A stretch of DNA of 64,000 bases from a bacterium SCSIO 12827 (GTDB lineage Bacteria; Pseudomonadota; Alphaproteobacteria; Rhodospirillales; Casp-alpha2). Both the position numbers and the translations under genes were made by a program. Positions within the stretch are counted from its first letter, which is position 1. Each line of letters starts with the position of its first letter. This document shows, piece after piece, positions 60,814 to 64,000 of the stretch. The notes under the pieces were generated by a model. It was not told the origin of the DNA and made no database searches. It worked only from the letters and a program-made list of their open reading frames with translations. The stretch lies in contig CP073746.1 of assembly GCA_024397995.1 (NCBI GenBank), positions 2,294,001 to 2,358,000 on the forward strand, read 5' to 3'.

Positions 60814-61338
60814 ATGCCAGACATTCAAGGCCTCACGGCCTTTCACAAGGGAACGAAGGCCTTGCCGCTCAGCGGCCGTTTCCAAAGTGACACCGATTTC
60901 GAGAATTTGAGCCGCTGGATCGACAGCCGCCTCGCCGGCAATGATGAAGACGTTTTGGAATGGCATGTGGTGCTTGCTGACGACGATGCGTCAAATCGCT
61001 TTGTTCTCGGCAGCTTGCTTGAATCCTCAGGCGTTACAGTGACGACCGTGGAGAATGGCCGCCTGGCGCTCGACGTCATCGGCAGCAAGCCGGTTGACCT
61101 GTTCCTGCTCGACATCAACATGCCGGAAATGGACGGCCTGCAGACCGCGCGTGCAATCCGCGCCTTGCCCGATGCCAATGCCGACCTGCCATTGATCGCG
61201 ATCACCAGCGACGTGTCACCGAAACGCCTTGCCGAAATGCGGGATGCCGGGTTTGATGTCTGCATGGAAAAGCCCGTGCGCCGAGACACCCTATTCCACG
61301 TCATACTGGGCACGCTGTCACGCCGCGTCGCTGTCTGA
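60814..61338 (+). CDS. Response-regulator receiver protein
   Basis: The 174-residue protein has an N-terminal extension of about 50 residues and one receiver domain (about 50-170). The acidic pocket is VVLADDDASNRF, the phosphorylated Asp is at about 100 (LFLLDINMPEMDG), and the later Thr and Lys are in AITSDVS and MEKPV. No output domain follows. It is encoded 13 bases before an HPt protein, so it probably exchanges phosphate with it. ATG 60814 follows a hairpin. The extension has no recognised domain and could be an interaction region. Confidence 0.85.
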   Translation: MPDIQGLTAFHKGTKALPLSGRFQSDTDFENLSRWIDSRLAGNDEDVLEWHVVLADDDASNRFVLGSLLESSGVTVTTVENGRLALDVIGSKPVDLFLLDINMPEMDGLQTARAIRALPDANADLPLIAITSDVSPKRLAEMRDAGFDVCMEKPVRRDTLFHVILGTLSRRVAV

Positions 61339-61351
61339 GCGGCGGATCGTC

Positions 61352-61711
61352 ATGCCTCTATCAAACCCGATCGACCGCCAGATTCTTATCGCACTTGAAG
61401 CCGACACAAGCCGCGAACTGATCCCCGAACTGATCCAGGTTTTCATCAAATCCGCCGACAACCGGATTTCCCAGATCACCGCCCATTTGGCGGCGGGCGA
61501 TCTTGCGGGCATCGCCGCCGAAGCCCACGCCCTAAAAAGTAGTTCCGCAACCTTCGGCGCCGGTGAGGTTCGCCAGTTTTGCGCCGAACTGGAGGCGGCG
61601 GGTAAAAGCGGCGATGCCGTTGCCGCCGAACACCTTGTGGCTGGGCTAACCCTTGCCCTAGATGCTGCGAAGGCAGACCTTACGACCTACGTGAAGGATA
61701 TCGCCGACTAG
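61352..61711 (+). CDS. Histidine phosphotransfer (HPt) protein
   Basis: The 119-residue four-helix protein has the HPt motif EAHALKSSSATFGA with the phosphorylated His at about 59, then FCAELEAAGKSG. It shuttles phosphate between receiver domains. It starts 13 bases after the receiver gene and is convergent with a sigma-54 response regulator 26 bases away, a likely partner. The frame is open further upstream but only this part shows family character. Confidence 0.85.
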   Translation: MPLSNPIDRQILIALEADTSRELIPELIQVFIKSADNRISQITAHLAAGDLAGIAAEAHALKSSSATFGAGEVRQFCAELEAAGKSGDAVAAEHLVAGLTLALDAAKADLTTYVKDIAD

Positions 61712-61737
61712 ACGACGGGGGCTTCCGCGCTGCCGGT

Positions 61738-63198
61738 TTATTCCCCGATGTCACCACCCCCGCCCTCGGCCTTTTCCTCGGCCTCACGCAGCCGTCGGTA
61801 TACCGTTGACGGGCTCAACTCCAGAAGTGCAGCCGCCCGCGACACGTTGCCGTCGCATTGGCTGATCGCCGCAGTGATCAGTTCCTGTTCAACCTGCCAC
61901 AAGGGCCGGATGGCGATGTTGCCCTGTCCACTTCCCTTGCTTGCCGATTGGGTCTCTGTTGGTTTCTCCGGTGCCGGGGCGGGCCTGACCGCTGCGGTCG
62001 GTCTCGACTGCCCCACCCTCGCACCCAACGGCGGTGGCAACATGTCCGCGGTTACCGTCTCGCCATCGTGCAGCACGACGACATTGCGGATCACATTCTG
62101 AAGCTGGCGTACATTACCGGGCCAGGAAAACCCTGCGATGAGGGCGGCCACTTCGTCATCGAAGACCTGAAACCCTTTGCCTTCCTCTGCCGCGAATTCA
62201 GTCAGGAACTTGCCTGCGATATCCAAGATATCGTCCCCCCGATCGCGCAACGGTCGTAGGTGAATGGGAATGACGTGGAGGCGGAAATACAGATCCTCAC
62301 GGAAATTGCCTTTTTCGACCTCTTCCCAAGGATCCTTGTTGGTGGCGCAGACGAAGCGGACATCGACCTTTTCCACCGTCGAATTGCCGACCTTCTGAAA
62401 CCCACCGGTCTGGATGAAGCGCAGCAGCTTGACCTGCAACGACAGGTCCATCTCGCAGATTTCATCAAGAAACAGGGTGCCGCCGTCGGCCAGCGTCGCC
62501 GCTCCGTCCCGATTGGCATGGGCGCCGGTGAACGCCCCCTTCACATGACCGAAAATTTCGCTTTCCATCAATTCCTGAGGAATGGCGCCGCAGTTCAATG
62601 CGATGAACGACTTGTCCGCGCGCGGACTTTGGCCGTGCACGGCCTCGGCACAGACTTCCTTACCAGTGCCTGATTCCCCGGTGATGAACACGGTGGCCTT
62701 CGATGGCGCCGCCGCATCGACGATGCGGTAGACGGCCTGCATCGGCAGCGATTTGCCGATGAATCCGCAATAGGTATCGCGGTTGAAGTCCTTCTTCAGG
62801 ATTTGGACGATGCCCTTCAGTTCCTGACGCTCCAGCGCGTTGCGCAGGGTGAAGATCAGGCGTTCGGCATTGAACGGCTTCATCAGGAAGTCGGCCGCTC
62901 CCTCGCGCATGGCGTCCACGGCCATGTTGATCGAGCCATGGGCGGTGATAACGACAACCGCCGTGCGGGAATTTTCCTGAGAAACCTTCTTCAGGATTTC
63001 CAAGCCGCTCATGTCGGGCAATTGAACGTCCAGAACAAGCGCATCAAACGAACCTTCGCCCAACGCTTTCAAGGCATCCTTGCCGGTTTCGGCATGGATG
63101 ACCTCATAGGGCTCCGACTTCAGGTATTCCTGGTAAACACGCGCCAGCGGCGGGTCGTCTTCGACCAGAAGCAGGCGCTGTGTCTTCGAACTGGTCAT
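61738..63198 (-). CDS. Sigma-54-dependent response regulator (NtrC/LuxO type)
   Basis: The 486-residue regulator has a receiver domain (about 5-120) with the phosphorylated Asp at 57 (ALVLDVQLPDMSG). An AAA+ sigma-54 activation domain (about 145-375) follows, with Walker A GESGTGKE, the GAFTGA loop and Walker B LFLDEICEM. It ends in a Fis-type helix-turn-helix (about 440-475: NVSRAAALLELSPSTVYRRL). The order is that of NtrC, LuxO and related activators. A Pro/Ala/Gln linker of about 40 residues joins the last two domains. No sigma-54 promoter was recognised in the window. Confidence 0.92.
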   Translation of the reverse strand: MTSSKTQRLLLVEDDPPLARVYQEYLKSEPYEVIHAETGKDALKALGEGSFDALVLDVQLPDMSGLEILKKVSQENSRTAVVVITAHGSINMAVDAMREGAADFLMKPFNAERLIFTLRNALERQELKGIVQILKKDFNRDTYCGFIGKSLPMQAVYRIVDAAAPSKATVFITGESGTGKEVCAEAVHGQSPRADKSFIALNCGAIPQELMESEIFGHVKGAFTGAHANRDGAATLADGGTLFLDEICEMDLSLQVKLLRFIQTGGFQKVGNSTVEKVDVRFVCATNKDPWEEVEKGNFREDLYFRLHVIPIHLRPLRDRGDDILDIAGKFLTEFAAEEGKGFQVFDDEVAALIAGFSWPGNVRQLQNVIRNVVVLHDGETVTADMLPPPLGARVGQSRPTAAVRPAPAPEKPTETQSASKGSGQGNIAIRPLWQVEQELITAAISQCDGNVSRAAALLELSPSTVYRRLREAEEKAEGGGGDIGE

Positions 63199-63308
63199 TG
63201 GAACAGAATCCCCATCGGCGGCTGATTGTTCTTTTTTCGATTATAAGGCGAAGAACGGCGCCGATACCATAGGTCGCCGCCGATAACCCGTTGCTATACA
63301 ATAAACAA

Positions 63309-64000
63309 TTAATTGGTCGCTGATTTTGCACGCAACGCCAATGCCATGTAGATGGCCACGGCAAAGACAAACACGCCCGACGCCACGAAGGGCGCCACAT
63401 AACTGCCGGTTCCATCGATCAGGACGCCGAAGATCGGCGGCATCACCGTCACGCCACCGAACATGATGAACTGGGCACCCCCGGTGGCATCGCCGATATG
63501 GGCTTTCGGGGCGATATCCGCAACCTCCGACAGCCACACCCCGTTCCAACCGTAACTGCAAAGTCCCAACACCAATGATAGAGCGCCGATGGTCCAGCTC
63601 GGCCAGGCGGGTGAAATAAATGCGGTTACGCTAAACAGACCGCAGACCAGAATGCTGACGCCGATCAGAACGGCCGTCGGCGAGAACACCTGCTTGGCCA
63701 CGTAGCCCCAGGCCAGGCGCCCGCCGATGCCCCCGGCCTGCACCAGGGCATAAGAGAAACCGGCGTCGATCAGGGACCAATCCAGGGTATGGATCAGGAA
63801 CAGGACGTAGAACGACCCCAGGCTGATCTGCGATCCCGCGAGGGCGAAGCCCACCAGGGATAGGGCGCGCAAGGCCGGATCGCCGAGGACCAGTTTCAGC
63901 GGCCCCCAAATCTTGATTTTCGGCCGGCCGCCGTCGCGACGCCGGTCATGGTCGAAGGTTTCGCGCACCGGTTGAATGGCAAGGGCCACCAGAATCGCCG
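63309..64000 (-). CDS. MFS transporter, C-terminal part (runs off the window)
   Basis: About 230 codons are present; the start lies beyond the right edge, since the frame stays open to 64000. At least six hydrophobic segments are seen in the C-terminal half, including SLVGFALAGSQISLGSFYVLF and GLCSYGWNGVWLSEVADIAP. The latter resembles nitrate/organic acid or oxalate/formate-type MFS members. The substrate cannot be assigned from half a protein. It shares orientation with the sigma-54 regulator downstream, 110 bases away. Confidence 0.8.
   Translation of the reverse strand, partial: AILVALAIQPVRETFDHDRRRDGGRPKIKIWGPLKLVLGDPALRALSLVGFALAGSQISLGSFYVLFLIHTLDWSLIDAGFSYALVQAGGIGGRLAWGYVAKQVFSPTAVLIGVSILVCGLFSVTAFISPAWPSWTIGALSLVLGLCSYGWNGVWLSEVADIAPKAHIGDATGGAQFIMFGGVTVMPPIFGVLIDGTGSYVAPFVASGVFVFAVAIYMALALRAKSATN

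Overview
The window looks like chromosomal DNA from a GC-rich, probably marine alphaproteobacterium of the Rhodospirillales type. Pointers are an RpoH sigma factor, a DinB with an N-terminal zinc-finger-like module, a full hopanoid (hpn) cluster, MlaA/MlaC-type lipid transport proteins, a TRAP-TAXI transporter and a C3-sulfonate pathway. No rRNA, tRNA, CRISPR array or insertion sequence was seen. Features were read by eye and functions rest on motif and family recognition. Layout: (1) 1-8412, a signalling block: partial dinB, a 36-residue-repeat coiled-coil protein translationally coupled to a GAF-GAF-PAS class III nucleotide cyclase, an acyl-CoA synthetase/acetyltransferase fusion, and a convergent CHASE2 cyclase. 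(2) 8725-14415, a type I secretion ABC protein and its membrane fusion partner, followed by a MotA/MotB-like pair. (3) 14514-17690, an MBL-fold hydrolase, an S-adenosylmethionine hydroxide adenosyltransferase and rpoH with a long leader. (4) 17691-37395, lipid transport and hopanoids: mlaA, two tandem hpnM-like genes, hpnL, hpnN, a CDP-alcohol phosphotransferase, an Fe/2-oxoglutarate dioxygenase, a nucleotidyltransferase, hpnA, ispH, hpnH, hpnG, shc, hpnE, hpnD, hpnB, hpnC and an mlaC-like gene. The shc gene carries one in-frame TAG that splits squalene-hopene cyclase. (5) 37579-40968, a PhnZ-like HD oxygenase and two flavin oxidoreductases. (6) 40969-44482, an accessory patch: an AT-rich frameshifted gene with a possible HEPN motif, a parDE toxin-antitoxin pair, and an imperfect 1154-bp tandem duplication of the parD 5' part plus most of comC. 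(7) 43490-47711, sulfolactate metabolism (comC, slcC, comE, comD) with a divergent GntR regulator. (8) 47721-60693, a cyclic-nucleotide-binding protein, a cupin, hemerythrin, SDR, aldehyde dehydrogenase, a histidine kinase, a second split ThDP decarboxylase, a TRAP-TAXI transporter and a gamma-glutamyltransferase-like enzyme. (9) 60776-64000, a receiver protein, an HPt protein, a sigma-54 response regulator and a partial MFS transporter. How it fits together: squalene made by HpnC, HpnD and HpnE is cyclised by Shc, extended by HpnH, HpnG and possibly HpnB, and moved by HpnN with periplasmic HpnM/MlaC-like carriers. In the sulfonate block SlcC and ComC oxidise the two sulfolactate enantiomers to sulfopyruvate, which ComDE decarboxylates to sulfoacetaldehyde. 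The least expected points are the shc amber codon, the comC/parD duplication, a textbook -1 slippery heptamer in the HEPN-like gene, a CDP-alcohol phosphotransferase that may start at ATT, and a possible lipid-headgroup module inside the hopanoid cluster.
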